Source: Isoperla grammatica (lineage: Eukaryota; Arthropoda; Insecta; Plecoptera; Perlodidae). Taken from it: a stretch of 64,000 bases of DNA. Below the pieces are notes generated by a model. That model searched no databases and was not told where the DNA came from. It saw nothing but the letters and a program-made list of their open reading frames with translations. Position numbers and translations under genes: made by a program. Below, in pieces: positions 48,240 to 61,237 of this stretch. Where the stretch lies: positions 1 to 64,000 of the forward strand of contig CAMDTW010000246.1 of the NCBI GenBank assembly GCA_945910005.1. Direction: 5' to 3'. How positions within the stretch are numbered: position 1 is the first letter of the stretch; each line of letters starts with the position of its first letter.

Positions 48240-49683
48240 TTGTCCATTTCGTCACATTTCGATTACTTCTATAGAAGTTACACCCTCCGTTGAAAAATAA
48301 GAATTATAGCCTGCATTCTTCAAGAGTATAATGAAAATGCATAAATTGAGTTTTTTCGTCGTTTTTGGTTAAAATTTGCATAAAAAATAGAAATTGGCTG
48401 ATTTCAGTCTATCTACCACAAACTTCCAGTTTTAAGAGGAATCTTGCATACGGCCGGGAATCCTAAATGTTTTAACCAAAGTTGACAAATCGTTGTTTTA
48501 GAGCGTTTCAGGCTCCATTAAGCACAATTTAACCATTTCGTCACATTTCGATTACTTCTATAGAAGTTACACCCTCCGTTGAAAAATAAGAATTATAGGC
48601 TGCATTCTTCAAGAGTATAATGAAAATGCATAAATTGAGTTTTTTCGTCGTTTTTGGTTAAAATATGCATAAAATATAGAAATTGGCTGATTTTAGTCTA
48701 TCTACCACAAACTTCCAGTTTTAAGAGGAATCTTGCATACGGCTGGGATTCCTAAGGGTTTCAACCAAATTGCACAAATCGTTGTTTTAGAGCGTTTCAG
48801 GCTCCAATAAGCACAATTTGTCCATTTCGTCACATTTTGATAACTTCTATAGAAGTTACACCCTCCGTCGAAAAATAAGAATTATAGGTTGCATTCTTCA
48901 AGAGTATAATGAAAATGCATAAATTGAGTTTTTTCGTCGTTTTTGGTTAAAATATGCATAAAAAATAGAAATTGGCTGATTTTAGTCTATCTACCACAAA
49001 CTTCCAGTTTTAAGAGGAATCTTGCATACGGCTGGGATTCCTAAGGGTTTCAACCAAATTGCACAAATCGTTGTTTTAGAGCGTTTCAGGCTCCAATTAC
49101 CACAATTTGTCCATTTCGTCACATTTCGATAATTTCTATAGAAGTTACACCCTCCGTCGAAAAATAAGAATTATAGGTTGCATTCTTCAAGAGTATAATG
49201 AAAATGCATAAATTGAGTTTTTTCGTCGTTTTTGGTTAAAATATGCATAAAAATTGAAATTGGCTGATTTCAGTCTATCTACCACAAACTTCCAGTTTTA
49301 AGAGGAATCTTGCATACGGCCGGGATTCTTAAGGGTTTCAACCAAAGTTGACAAATCGTTGTTTTAGAGCGTTTCAGGCTCCAATAAGCACAATTTGTCC
49401 ATTTCGTCACATTTCGATAACTTCTATAGAAGTTACACCCTCCGTCGAAAAATATGAATTATAGGTTGCATTCTTCAAGAGTATAATGAAAATGCATAAA
49501 TTGAGTTTTTTCGTCGTTTTTGGTTAAAATATGCATAAAAAATAGAAATTGGCTGATTTCAGTCTATCTACCACAAACTTCCAGTTTTAAGAGGAATCTT
49601 GCATACGGCTGGGATTCCTAAGGGTTTCAACCAAATTGCACAAATCGTTGTTTTAGAGCGTTTCAGGCTCCAATAAGCACAAT

Positions 49684-49972
49684 TTGTCCATTTCGTCACA
49701 TTTTTATAACTTCTATAGAAGTTACACTCTCCGTTGAAAAATAAGAATTATATTTTGCATTCTTCAAGAGTATTATGAAAATGCATAAATTGAGTTTTTT
49801 GGTCGTTTTTGGTTAAAATATGGATAAAATATAGAAATTGGCTGATTTCAGTCTATCTACCACAAACTTCGAGTTTTAAGAGGAATCTTGCATACAGCTG
49901 GGATTCCTAAGTGTTTCAACCAAAGTTGACAAATCGTTGTTTTAGAGCGTTTCTGGCAACAATAAGCACAAT
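49684..49972 (+). repeat. C-type monomer (C2 version)
   Basis: Standard C2, seven monomers (2,022 bp) after 47662. The unit before it has no ttggtcg, unlike most pre-C units. Confidence 0.9.
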
Positions 49973-50260
49973 TTGTCCATTTCGTCACATTTCGATAACT
50001 TCTATAGAAGTTACACCCTCCGTTGAAAAATAAGAATTATAGGCTGCATTCTTCAAGAGTATAATGAAAATGCATACATTGAGTTTTTTCGTCGTTTTTA
50101 GTTAAAATATGCATAAAAAATAGAAATTGGCTGATTTCAGTCTATCTACCACAACTTCCAGTTTTAAGAGAAATCTTGCATACGGCCGGGATTCCTAAGG
50201 GTTTCAACCAAAGTTGACAAATCGTTGTTTTAGAGCGTTTCAGGCTCCATTAAGCACAAT
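49973..50260 (+). repeat. D-type monomer (288 bp)
   Basis: D features with private catacattg and agagaaatc. Confidence 0.88.
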
Positions 50261-51703
50261 TTGTCCATTTCGTCACATTTCGATTACTTCTATAGAAGTT
50301 ACACCCTCCGTTGAAAAATAAGAATTATAGGCTGCATTCTTCAAGAGTATAATGAAAATGCATAAATTGAGTTTTTTCGTCGTTTTTGGTTAAAATTTGC
50401 ATAAAAAATAGAAATTGGCTGATTTCAGTCTATCTACCACAAACTTCCAGTTTTAAGAGGAATCTTGCATACGGCCGGGAATCCTAAGGGTTTCAACCAA
50501 AGTTGACAAATCGTTGTTTTAGAGCGTTTCAGGCTCCATTAAGCACAATTTGTCCATTTCGTCACATTTCGATTACTTCTATAGAAGTTACACCCTCCGT
50601 TGAAAAATAAGAATTATAGGCTGCATTCTTCAAGAGTATAATGAAAATGCATAAATTGAGTTTTTTCGTCGTTTTTGGTTAAAATATGCATAAAATATAG
50701 AAATTGGCTGATTTTAGTCTATCTACCACAAACTTCCAGTTTTAAGAGGAATCTTGCATACGGCTGGGATTCCTAAGGGTTTCAACCAAATTGCACAAAT
50801 CGTTGTTTTAGAGCGTTTCAGGCTCCAATAAGCACAATTTGTCCATTTCGTCACATTTTGATAACTTCTATAGAAGTTACACCCTCCGTCGAAAAATAAG
50901 AATTATAGGTTGCATTCTTCAAGAGTATAATGAAAATGCATAAATTGAGTTTTTTCGTCGTTTTTGGTTAAAATATGCATAAAAAATAGAAATTGGCTGA
51001 TTTTAGTCTATCTACCACAAACTTCCAGTTTTAAGAGGAATCTTGCATACGGCTGGGATTCCTAAGGGTTTCAACCAAATTGCACAAATCGTTGTTTTAG
51101 AGCGTTTCAGGCTCCAATTACCACAATTTGTCCATTTCGTCACATTTCGATAATTTCTATAGAAGTTACACCCTCCGTCGAAAATGAAGAATTATAGGTT
51201 GCAATCTTCAAGAGTATAATGAAAATGCATAAATTGAGTTTTTTCGTCGTTTTTGGTTAAAATATGCATAAAAATTGAAATTGGCTGATTTCAGTCTATC
51301 TACCACAAACTTCCAGTTTTAAGAGGAATCTTGCATACGGCCGGGATTCTTAAGGGTTTCAACCAAAGTTGACAAATCGTTGTTTTAGAGCGTTTCAGGC
51401 TCCAATAAGCACAATTTGTCCATTTCGTCACATTTCGATAACTTCTATAGAAGTTACACCCTCCGTCGAAAAATAAGAATTATAGGTTGCATTCTTCAAG
51501 AGTATAATGAAAATGCATAAATTGAGTTTTTTCGTCGTTTTTGGTTAAAATATGCATAAAAAATAGAAATTGGCTGATTTCAGTCTATCTACTACAAACT
51601 TCCAGTTTTAAGAGGAATCTTGCATACGGCCGGGATTCCTAAGGGTTTCAACCAAAGTTGACAAATCGTTGTTTTAGAGCGTTTCAGGCTCCATTAAGCA
51701 CAA
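50261..51703. repeat. First copy of a 5-monomer (1,443-bp) repeat
   Basis: Order: E with atttgc and gggaatcc (50261), E (~50549), ttttgataac (~50839), ttaccac/ataatttc (~51128, with aaaaattgaaatt and gattcttaag), B (~51417). The first four units recur from 51704 and also at 43904 and 48240, inside the 15-monomer duplication. Confidence 0.85.
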
Positions 51704-52860
51704 TTTGTCCATTTCGTCACATTTCGATTACTTCTATAGAAGTTACACCCTCCGTTGAAAAATAAGAATTATAGGCTGCATTCTTCAAGAGTATAATGAA
51801 AATGCATAAATTGAGTTTTTTCGTCGTTTTTGGTTAAAATTTGCATAAAAAATAGAAATTGGCTGATTTCAGTCTATCTACCACAAACTTCCAGTTTTAA
51901 GAGGAATCTTGCATACGGCCGGGAATCCTAAGGGTTTCAACCAAAGTTGACAAATCGTTGTTTTAGAGCGTTTCAGGCTCCATTAAGCACAATTTGTCCA
52001 TTTCGTCACATTTCGATTACTTCTATAGAAGTTACACCCTCCGTTGAAAAATAAGAATTATAGGCTGCATTCTTCAAGAGTATAATGAAAATGCATAAAT
52101 TGAGTTTTTTCGTCGTTTTTGGTTAAAATATGCATAAAATATAGAAATTGGCTGATTTTAGTCTATCTACCACAAACTTCCAGTTTTAAGAGGAATCTTG
52201 CATACGGCTGGGATTCCTAAGGGTTTCAACCAAATTGCACAAATCGTTGTTTTAGAGCGTTTCAGGCTCCAATAAGCACAATTTGTCCATTTCGTCACAT
52301 TTTGATAACTTCTATAGAAGTTACACCCTCCGTCGAAAAATAAGAATTATAGGTTGCATTCTTCAAGAGTATAATGAAAATGCATAAATTGAGTTTTTTC
52401 GTCGTTTTTGGTTAAAATATGCATAAAAAATAGAAATTGGCTGATTTTAGTCTATCTACCACAAACTTCCAGTTTTAAGAGGAATCTTGCATACGGCTGG
52501 GATTCCTAAGGGTTTCAACCAAATTGCACAAATCGTTGTTTTAGAGCGTTTCAGGCTCCAATTACCACAATTTGTCCATTTCGTCACATTTCGATAATTT
52601 CTATAGAAGTTACACCCTCCGTCGAAAAATAAGAATTATAGGTTGCATTCTTCAAGAGTATTATGAAAATGCATAAATTGAGTTTTTTGGTCGTTTTTGG
52701 TTAAAATATGCATAAAATATAGAAATTGGCTGATTTTAGTCTATCTACCACAAACTTCCAGTTTTAAGAGGAATCTTGCATACGGCTGGGATTCCTAAGG
52801 GTTTCAACCAAATTGCACAAATCGTTGTTTTAGAGCGTTTCAGGCTCCAATAAGCACAAT
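51704..52860. repeat. Second copy of the 5-monomer repeat, truncated to four units
   Basis: Repeats the E(gggaatcc), E, ttttgataac, ttaccac order at an offset of 1,443 bp. The fourth unit (~52571) switches after ataatttc to a pre-C type with agtattatg and ttggtcg, leading into the C unit at 52861. Confidence 0.85.
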
Positions 52861-53149
52861 TTGTCCATTTCGTCACATTTTTATAACTTCTATAGAAGTT
52901 ACACTCTCCGTTGAAAAATAAGAATTATATTTTGCATTCTTCAAGAGTATTATGAAAATGCATAAATTGAGTTTTTTGGTCGTTTTTGGTTAAAATATGG
53001 ATAAAATATAGAAATTGGCTGATTTCAGTCTATTTACCACAAACTTCGAGTTTTAAGAGGAATCTTGAATACAGCTGGGATTCCTAAGTGTTTCAACCAA
53101 AGTTGACAAATCGTTGTTTTAGAGCGTTTCTGGCAACAATAAGCACAAT
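52861..53149 (+). repeat. C-type monomer (C2 version) without a following D
   Basis: Standard C2 with tatttacc, shared with 57771, and private cttgaatac. It ends tctggcaac like other C2 units, but the next unit (53150) starts like D and switches to an atttgc/A-type unit with gtttaaacc, so D was lost by a crossover within that unit between about 53222 and 53286. Confidence 0.88.
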
Positions 53150-53727
53150 TTGTCCATTTCGTCACATTTCGATAACTTCTATAGAAGTTACACCCTCCGT
53201 TGAAAAATAAGAATTATAGGCTGCATTCTTCAAGAGTATAATGAAAATGCATAAATTGAGTTTTTTCGTCGTTTTTGGTTAAAATTTGCATAAAATATAG
53301 AAATTGGCTGATTTTAGTCTATCTACCACAAACTTCCAGTTTTAAGAGGAATCTTGCATACGGCTGGGATTCCTAAGGGTTTAAACCAAATTGCACAAAT
53401 CGTTGTTTTAGAGCGTTTCAGGCTCCAATAAGCACAATTTGTCCATTTCGTCACATTTCGATAACTTCTATAGAAGTTACACCCTCCGTCGAAAAATAAG
53501 AATTATAGGTTGCATTCTTCAAGAGTATAATGAAAATGCATAAATTGATTTTTTTCGTCGTTTTTGGTTAAAATATGCATAAAAAATAGAAATTGGTTGA
53601 TTTCAGTCTATCTACCACAAACTTCCAGTTTTAAGAGGAATCTTGCATACGGCCGGGGTTCCTAAGGGTTTCAACCAAAGTTGACAAATCGTTGTTTTAG
53701 AGCGTATCAGGCTCCAATAAGCACAAT

Positions 53728-54016
53728 TTGTCCATTTTGTCACATTTCGATAACTTCTATAGAAGTTACACCTTAAGTTGAAAAATAAGAATTATAGGCT
53801 GCATTCTTCAAGAGTATAATGAAAATGCATAAATTGAGTTTTTTCGTCGTTTTTGGTTAAAATATGCATAAAATATAGAAATTGGCTGATTTTAGTCTAT
53901 CTACCACAAACTTCCAGTTTTAAGAGGAATCTTGCATACGGCTGGGATTCCTAAGGGTTTCAACCAAATTGCACAAATCGTTGTTTTAGAGCGTTTCAGG
54001 CTCCAAACAGCACAAT
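53728..54016 (+). repeat. H-type monomer
   Basis: accttaagttg after ccattttgtcac, A-type remainder, ending ccaaacagc; duplicate at 60371. Confidence 0.88.
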
Positions 54017-54593
54017 TTGTCCATTTCGTCACATTTCGATAACTTCTATAGAAGTTACACCCTCCGTCGAAAAATAAGAATTATAGGTTGCATTCTTCAA
54101 GAGTATAATGAAAATGCATAAATTGAGTTTTTTCGTCGTTTTTGGTTAAAATATGCATAAAAAATAGAAATTGGCTGATTTCAGTCTATCTACCACAAAC
54201 TTCCAGTTTTAAGAGGAATCTTGCATACGGCTGGGATTCCTAAGGGTTTCAAACAAATTGCACAAATCGTTGTTTAAGAGCGTTTGAGGCTCCAATAAGC
54301 ACAATTTGTCCATTTCGTCGCATTTCGATTACTTCTATAGAAGTTACACCCTCCGTTGAAAAATAAGAATTATAGGCTGCATTCTTCAAGAGTATAATGA
54401 AAATGCATAAATTGAGTTTTTTCGTCGTTTTTGGTTAAAATATGCATAAAAAATAGAAATTGGCTTATTTCAGTCTATCTACCACAAACTTCCAGTTTTA
54501 AGAGGAATCTTGCATACGGCTGGGATTCCTAAGGGTTTCACCAAAGTTGACAAATCGTTGTTTTAGAGCGTTTCAGGCTCCAATAAGCACAAT

Positions 54594-54881
54594 TTGTCCA
54601 TTTTTTCACCTTTCAATAACTACTTTAGAAGTTACACCAACCGTTGAAAAATAATAATGTTAGTGTGCATTCTGAAAGAGTATTATGAAAATGCATAAAT
54701 TGAGTTTTTTCGTCGTTTTTGGTTAAAATATGCATAAAAATAGAAATTGGCTGATTTCAGTCTATCTACCACAAACTTCCAGTTTTAAGAGGAATCTTGC
54801 ATACGGCCGGGATTCCTAAGGGTTTCAACCAAAGTTGACAAATCGTTGTTTTACAGCGTTTCAGGCTCCAATAAGCACAAT
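54594..54881 (+). repeat. F-type monomer (288 bp)
   Basis: Head ccattttttcacctttc, actactttag, cataaaaatag (one a fewer) and B tail with ttttacagcg. Confidence 0.9.
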
Positions 54882-55748
54882 TTGTCCATTTCGTCACATT
54901 TCGATAACTTCTATAGAAGTTACACCCTCCGTCGAAAAATAAGAATTATAGGTTGCATTCGTCAAGAGTATAATGAAAATGCATAAATTGAGTTTTTTCG
55001 TCGTTTTTAGTTAAAATATGCATAAAATATAGAAATTGGCTGATTTCAGTCTATCTACCACAAACTTCCAGTTTTAAGAGGAATCTTGCATACGGCCGGG
55101 ATTCCTAAGGGTTTCAACCTAAGTTGACAAATCGTTGTTTTAGAGCGTTTTAGGCTCCAATAAGCACAATTTGTCCATTTCGTCACATTTCGATAACTTG
55201 TATAGAAGTTACACCCTCCGTTGAAAAAAAAGAATTATAGGCTGCATTCTTCAAGAGTATAATGAAAATGCATAAATTGAGTTTTTTCGTCGTTTTTGGT
55301 TAAAATATGCATAAAATATAGAAATTGGCTGATTTTAGTCTATCTACCACAAACTTCCAGTTTTAAGAGGAATCTTGCATATGGCTGGGATTCCTAAGGG
55401 TTTAAACCAAATTGCACAAATCGTTGTTTTAGAGCGTTTCAGGCTCCAATAAGCACAATTTGTCCATTTCGTCACATTTCGATAACTTCTATAGAAGTTA
55501 CACCCTCCGTCGAAAAATAAGAATTATAGGTTGCCTTCTTCAAGAGTATAATGAAAATGCATAAATTGATTTTTTTCGTCGTTTTTGGTTAAAATATACA
55601 TAAAAAATAGAAATTGGTTGATTTCAGTCTATCTACCACAAACTTCCAGTTTTAAGAGGAATCTTGCATACGGCCGGGGTTCCTAAGGGTTTCAACCAAA
55701 GTTGACAAATCGTTGTTTTAGAGCGTATCAGGCTCCAATAAGCACAAT

Positions 55749-56037
55749 TTGTCCATTTTGTCACATTTCAATAACTTCTATAGAAGTTACACCTTAAGTT
55801 GAAAAATAAGAATTATAGGCTGCATTCGTCAAGAGTATAATGAAAATGCTAAAATTGAGTTTTTTCGTCGTTTTTGGTTAAAATATGCATAAAATATAGA
55901 AATTGGCTGATTTTAGTCTATCTACCACAAACTTCCAGTTTTAAGAGGAATCTTGCATACGGCTGGGATTCCTAAGGGTTTCAACCAAATTGCACAAAAC
56001 GTTGTTTTAGAGCGTTTCAGGCTCCAAAAAGCACAAT
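55749..56037 (+). repeat. H-type monomer
   Basis: accttaagttg with private tttcaataac and aaatgctaaaatt; shares cattcgtcaag and acaaaacg with its duplicate at 62392. Confidence 0.88.
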
Positions 56038-56614
56038 TTGTCCTTTTCGTCACATTTCGATAACTTCTATAGAAGTTACACCCTTCGTCGAAAAATAAGA
56101 ATTATAGGTTGCATTCTTCAAGAGTATAATGAAAATGCATAAATTGAGTTTTTTCGTCGTTTTTGGTTAAAATATGCATAAAAAATAGAAATTGGCTGAT
56201 TTCAGTCTATCTACCACAAACTTCCAGTTTTAAGAGGAATCTTGCATACGGCTGGGATTCCTAAGGGTTTCAACCAAATTGCACAAATCGTTGTTTTAGA
56301 GCGTTTCAGGCTCCAATAAGCACAATTTGTCCATTTCGTCACATTTCGATTACTTCTATAGAAGTTACACCCTCCGTTGAAAAATAAGAATTATAGGCTG
56401 CATTCTTCAAGAGTATAATGAAAATGCATAAATTGAGTTTTTTCGTCGTTTTTGGTTAAAATATGCATAAAAAATAGAAATTGGCTGATTTCAGTCTATC
56501 TACCACAAACTTCCAGTTTTAAGAGGAATCTTGCATACGGCTGGGATTCCTAAGGGTTTCACCAAAGTTGACAAATCGTTGTTTTAGAGCGTTTTAGGCT
56601 CCAATAAGCACAAT

Positions 56615-56903
56615 TTGTCCATTTCTTCACCTTTCAATAACTACTTTAGAAGTTACACCAACCGTTGAAAAATAATAATGTTAGTGTGCATTCTGAAAGA
56701 GTATTATGAAAATGCATAAATTGAGTTTTTTCGTCGTTTTTGGTTAAAATATGCATAAAAAATAGAAATTGGCTGATTTCAGTCTATCTACCACAAACTT
56801 CCAGTTTTAAGAGGAATCTTGCATACGGCCGGGATTCCTAAGGGTTTCAACCAAAGTTGACAAATCGTTGTTTTACAGCGTTTCAGGCTCCAATAAGCAC
56901 AAT
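56615..56903 (+). repeat. F-type monomer
   Basis: Standard F (tttcttcacc, actactttag, B tail with ttttacagcg), 2,021 bp after 54594 and 6,643 bp before 63258. Confidence 0.9.
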
Positions 56904-57192
56904 TTGTCCATTTCGTCACATTTCGATAACTTCTATAGAAGTTACACCCTCCGTCGAAAAATAAGAATTATAGGTTGCATTCTTCAAGAGTATAATGAAA
57001 ATGCATAAATTGAGTTTTTTCGTCGTTTTTGGTTAAAATATGCATAAAAAATAGAAATTGGCTGATTTCAGTCTATCTACCACAAACTTCCAGTTTTAAG
57101 AGGAATCTTGCATACGGCCGGGATTCCTAAGGGTTTCAACCAAAGTTGACAAATCGTTGTTTTAGAGCGTTTCAGGCTCCAATAAGCACAAT

Positions 57193-57481
57193 TTGTCCAT
57201 TTCGTCACATTTCGATAACTTCTATAGAAGTTACACCCTCCGTTAAAAAATAAGAATTATAGGCTGCAATCTTCAAGAGTATAATGAAAATAAATGAATT
57301 GATTTTTTTCGTCGTTATTGGTTAAAATATGCATAAAATATAGAAATTGGCTGATTTTAGTCTATCTACCACAAACTTCCAGTTTTAAGAGGAATCTTGC
57401 ATACGGCCGGGATTCCTAAGGGTTTCAACCAAAGTTGACAAATCGTTGTTTAAGAGCGTTTCAGGCTCCAATAAGCACAAT
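57193..57481 (+). repeat. G-type monomer
   Basis: G block with private gttaaaaaataag and gcaatcttc. It marks the switch from the 7-mer repeat to a G, ttggtcg, C2, D, E cassette. Confidence 0.88.
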
Positions 57482-57770
57482 TTGTCCATTTCGTCACATT
57501 TCGATAACTTCTATAGAAGTTACACCCTCCGTCGAAAAATAAGAATTATAGGTTGCATTCTTCAAGAGTATTATGAAAATGCATAAATTGAGTTTTTTGG
57601 TCGTTTTTGGTTAAAATATGCATAAAATATAGAAATTGGCTGATTTTAGTCTATCTACCACAAACTTCCAGTTTTAAGAGGAATCTTGCATACGGCTGGG
57701 ATTCCTAAGGGTTTCAACCAAATTGCACAAATCGTTGTTTTAGAGCGTTTCAGGCTCCAATAAGCACAAT

Positions 57771-58059
57771 TTGTCCATTTCGTCACATTTTTATAACTTC
57801 TATAGAAGTTACACTCTCCGTTGAAAAATAAGAATTATATTTTGCATTCTTCAAGAGTATTATGAAAATGCATAAATTGAGTTTTTTGGTCGTTTTTGGT
57901 TAAAATATGGATAAAATATAGAAATTGGCTGATTTCAGTCTATTTACCACAAACTTCGAGTTTTAAGAGGAATCTTGCATACAGCTGGGATTCCTAAGTG
58001 TTTCAACCAAAGTTGACAAATCGTTGTTTTAGAGCGTTTCTGGCAACAATAAGCACAAT
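57771..58059 (+). repeat. C-type monomer (C2 version)
   Basis: Standard C2 with tatttacc shared with 52861; followed by D and E. Confidence 0.9.
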
Positions 58060-58347
58060 TTGTCCATTTCGTCACATTTCGATAACTTCTATAGAAGTTA
58101 CACCCTCCGTTGAAAAATAAGAATTATAGGCTGCATTCTTCAAGAGTATAATGAAAATGCATAAATTGAGTTTTTTCGTCGTTTTTGGTTAAAATATGCA
58201 TAAAAAATAGAAATTGGCTGATTTCAGTCTATCTACCACAACTTCCAGTTTTAAGAGGAATCTTGCATACGGCCGGGATTCCTAAGGGTTTCAACCAAAG
58301 TTGACAAATCGTTGTTTTAGAGCGTTTCAGGCTCCATTAAGCACAAT
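58060..58347 (+). repeat. D-type monomer (288 bp)
   Basis: Standard D (accacaacttcc, ccattaagc end); the last D in the window. Confidence 0.88.
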
Positions 58348-59214
58348 TTGTCCATTTCGTCACATTTCGATTACTTCTATAGAAGTTACACCCTCCGTTG
58401 AAAAATAAGAATTATAGGCTGCATTCTTCAAGAGTATAATGAAAATGCATAAATTGAGTTTTTTCGTCGTTTTTGGTTAAAATATGCATAAAATATAGAA
58501 ATTGGCTGATTTTAGTCTATCTACCACAAACTTCCAGTTTTAAGAGGAATCTTGCATACGGCTGGGATTCCTAAGGGTTTCAACCAAATTGCACAAATCG
58601 TTGTTTTAGAGCGTTTCAGGCTCCAATAAGCACAATTTGTCCATTTCGTCACATTTCGATAACTTCTATAGAAGTTACACCCTCCGTTGAAAAATAAGAA
58701 TTATAGGCTGCATTCTTCAAGAGTATAATGAAAATGCATAAATTGAGTTTTTTCGTCGTTTTTGGTTTAAATATGCATAAAAAATAGAAATTTGCTGATT
58801 TCAGTCTATCTACCACAAACTTCCAGTTTTAAGAGGAATCTTGCATACGGCCGGGATTCCTAAGGGTTTCAACCAAAGTTGACAAATCGTTGTTTAAGAG
58901 CGTTTCAGGCTCCAATAAGCACAATTTGTCCATTTCGTCACATTTCGATAACTTCTATAGAAGTTACACCCTCCGTTGAAAAATAAGAATTATAGGCTGC
59001 ATTCTTCAAGAGTATAATGAAAATGCATAAATTGAGTTTTTTCGTCGTTTTTGGTTAAAATATGCATAAAATATAGAAATTGGCTGATTTCAGTCTATCT
59101 ACCACAAACTTCCAGTTTTAAGAGGAATCTTGCATACGGCTGGGATTCCTAAGGGTTTCAACCAAAGTTGACAAATCGTTGTTTTAGAGCGTTTCAGGAT
59201 CCAATAAGCACAAT

Positions 59215-59503
59215 TTGTCCATTTCGTAACATTTCGATAACTACTTTAGAAGTTACACCAACCGTTGAAAGATAATAATGTTAGTGTGCATTCTGAAAGA
59301 GTATTATGAAAATGCATAAATTGAGTTTTTTGGTCGATTTTGGTTTAAATATGCATAAAATATAGAAATTGGCTGATTTTAGTCTATCTACCACAAACTT
59401 CCAGTTTTAAGAGGAATCTTGCATACGGCTGGGATTCCTAAGGGTTTCAACCAAATTGCACAAATCGTTGTTTTAGAGCGTTTCAGGCTCCAATAAGCAC
59501 AAT
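59215..59503 (+). repeat. F-type monomer, F-C3 pair version
   Basis: cgtaacatttcg head, actactttag, gaaagataat (private), ttggtcgatttt with ggtttaaat and an A-type tail. The units before it (gtttaag end near 58900, then an all-T/G mosaic near 58926) repeat the order before 17624 and 27152. Confidence 0.88.
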
Positions 59504-59792
59504 TTGTCCATTTCGTCACATTTTGATAACTTCTATAGAAGTTACACTCTCCGTTGAAAAATAAGAATTATATTTTGCATTCTTCAAGAGTATTATGAAA
59601 ATGCATAAATTGAGTTTTTTGGTCGTTTTTGGTTAAAATATGGATAAAATATAGAAATTGGCTGATTTCAGTCTATCTACCACAAACTTCGAGTTTTAAG
59701 AGGAATCTTGCATACAGCTGGGATTCCTAAGTGTTTCAACCAAAGTTGACAAATCGTTGTTTTAGAGCGTTTCAGGCTCCAATAAGCACAAT
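59504..59792 (+). repeat. C-type monomer (C3 version)
   Basis: ttttgataac head with intact dyad and ordinary tttcag, ending ttcaggctcc. It lacks the cttcaatag and gataacag changes of 17913 and 27441, so it represents an earlier state of the C3 version. Confidence 0.85.
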
Positions 59793-60370
59793 TTGTCCAT
59801 TTCGTCACATTTCGATAACTTCTATAGAAGTTACACCCTCCGTCGAAAAATAAGAATTATAGGTTGCATTCTTCAAGAGTATAATGAAAATGCATAAATT
59901 GAGTTTTTTCGTCGTTTTTGGTTAAAATTTGCATAAAATATAGAAATTGGCTGATTTTAGTCTATCTACCACAAACTTCCAGTTTTAAGAGGAATCTTGC
60001 ATACGGCTGGGATTCCTAAGGGTTTAAACCAAATTGCACAAATCGTTGTTTTAGAGCGTTTCAGGCTCCAATAAGCACAATTTGTCCATTTCGTCACATT
60101 TCGATAACTTCTATAGAAGTTACACCCTCCGTCGAAAAATAAGAATTATAGGTTGCATTCTTCAAGAGTATAATGAAAATGCATAAATTGATTTTTTTCG
60201 TCGTTTTTGGTTAAAATATGCATAAAAAATAGAAATTGGTTGATTTCAGTCTATCTACCACAAACTTCCAGTTTTAAGAGGAATCTTGCATACGGCCGGG
60301 GTTCCTAAGGGTTTCAACCAAAGTTGACAAATCGTTGTTTTAGAGCGTATCAGGCTCCAATAAGCACAAT

Positions 60371-60659
60371 TTGTCCATTTTGTCACATTTCGATAACTTC
60401 TATAGAAGTTACACCTTAAGTTGAAAAATAAGAATTATAGGCTGCATTCTTCAAGAGTATAATGAAAATGCATAAATTGAGTTTTTTCGTCGTTTTTGGT
60501 TAAAATATGCATAAAATATAGAAATTGGCTGATTTTAGTCTATCTACCACAAACTTCCAGTTTTAAGAGGAATCTTGCATACGGCTGGGATTCCTAAGGG
60601 TTTCAACCAAATTGCACAAATCGTTGTTTTAGAGCGTTTCAGGCTCCAAACAGCACAAT
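60371..60659 (+). repeat. H-type monomer
   Basis: Duplicate of 53728 (accttaagttg, ccaaacagc end). Confidence 0.88.
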
Positions 60660-61237
60660 TTGTCCATTTCGTCACATTTCGATAACTTCTATAGAAGTTA
60701 CACCCTCCGTCGAAAAATAAGAATTGTAGGTTGCATTCTTCAAGAGTATAATGAAAATGCATAAATTGAGTTTTTTCGTCGTTTTTGGTTTAAAATATGC
60801 ATAAAAAATAGAAATTGGCTGATTTCAGTCTATCTACCACAAACTTCCAGTTTTAAGAGGAATCTTGCATACGGCTGGGATTCCTAAGGGTTTCAAACAA
60901 ATTGCACAAATCGTTGTTTAAGAGCGTTTCAGGCTCCAATAAGCACAATTTGTCCATTTCGTCACATTTCGATTACTTCTATAGAAGTTACACCCTTCGT
61001 TGAAAAATAAGAATTATAGGCTGCATTCTTCAAGAGTATAATGAAAATGCATAAATTGAGTTTTTTCGTCGTTTTTGGTTAAAATATGCATAAAAAATAG
61101 AAATTGGCTTATTTCAGTCTATCTACCACAAACTTCCAGTTTTAAGAGGAATCTTGCATACGGCTGGGATTCCTAAGGGTTTCACCAAAGTTGACAAATC
61201 GTTGTTTTAGAGCGTTTTAGGCTCCAATAAGCACAAT

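Larger units (their letters stand above)
45115..49155. repeat. Right copy of the 15-monomer tandem duplication
   Basis: Collinear with 40780-44820 at 14 units, then continues into different sequence after ataatttc near 49140 (ccgtcg here against ccgttg near 44820). Private differences are few: aaggaattat (~47431), tttagaac (~47683), gctgttttcag (~48111), cctaaatgttttaacc (~48470) and ttaaccattt (~48530). The low divergence makes this one of the younger duplications. Confidence 0.92.
53439..57192. repeat. 7-monomer (2,021-bp) higher-order repeat, two turns
   Basis: Order per turn: ggccggggtt/gcgtatc unit, H, a B/A-mosaic unit, E ending gtttcaccaaag, F with ttttacagcg tail, B, then a gaaaaaaaag unit with catatggc. 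Turns begin near 53439 and 55460; H lies at 53728 and 55749 and F at 54594 and 56615, both 2,021 bp apart. The second turn ends in a G unit (57193) instead of the gaaaaaaaag unit. Confidence 0.85.
53223..59866. repeat. Left copy of a 23-monomer (6,643-bp) duplication
   Basis: Matches 59866-63880: H units 53728/60371 and 55749/62392, and F units 54594/61238 and 56615/63258, all 6,643-6,644 bp apart. Shared private markers include ccaaacagc, aaacaaattgc, ggcttatt, gccttcttc, cattcgtcaag, tcctttcg-type tccttttcg and cccttcgtcg. The left copy then runs on through G, C2, D, E units and the F-C3 pair at 59215. Confidence 0.88.

Noticed and set aside
60544..60762. Open frame of 72 codons, minus strand
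   Set aside because: Same satellite frame, opened by gaattgtagg near 60723. No independent support.
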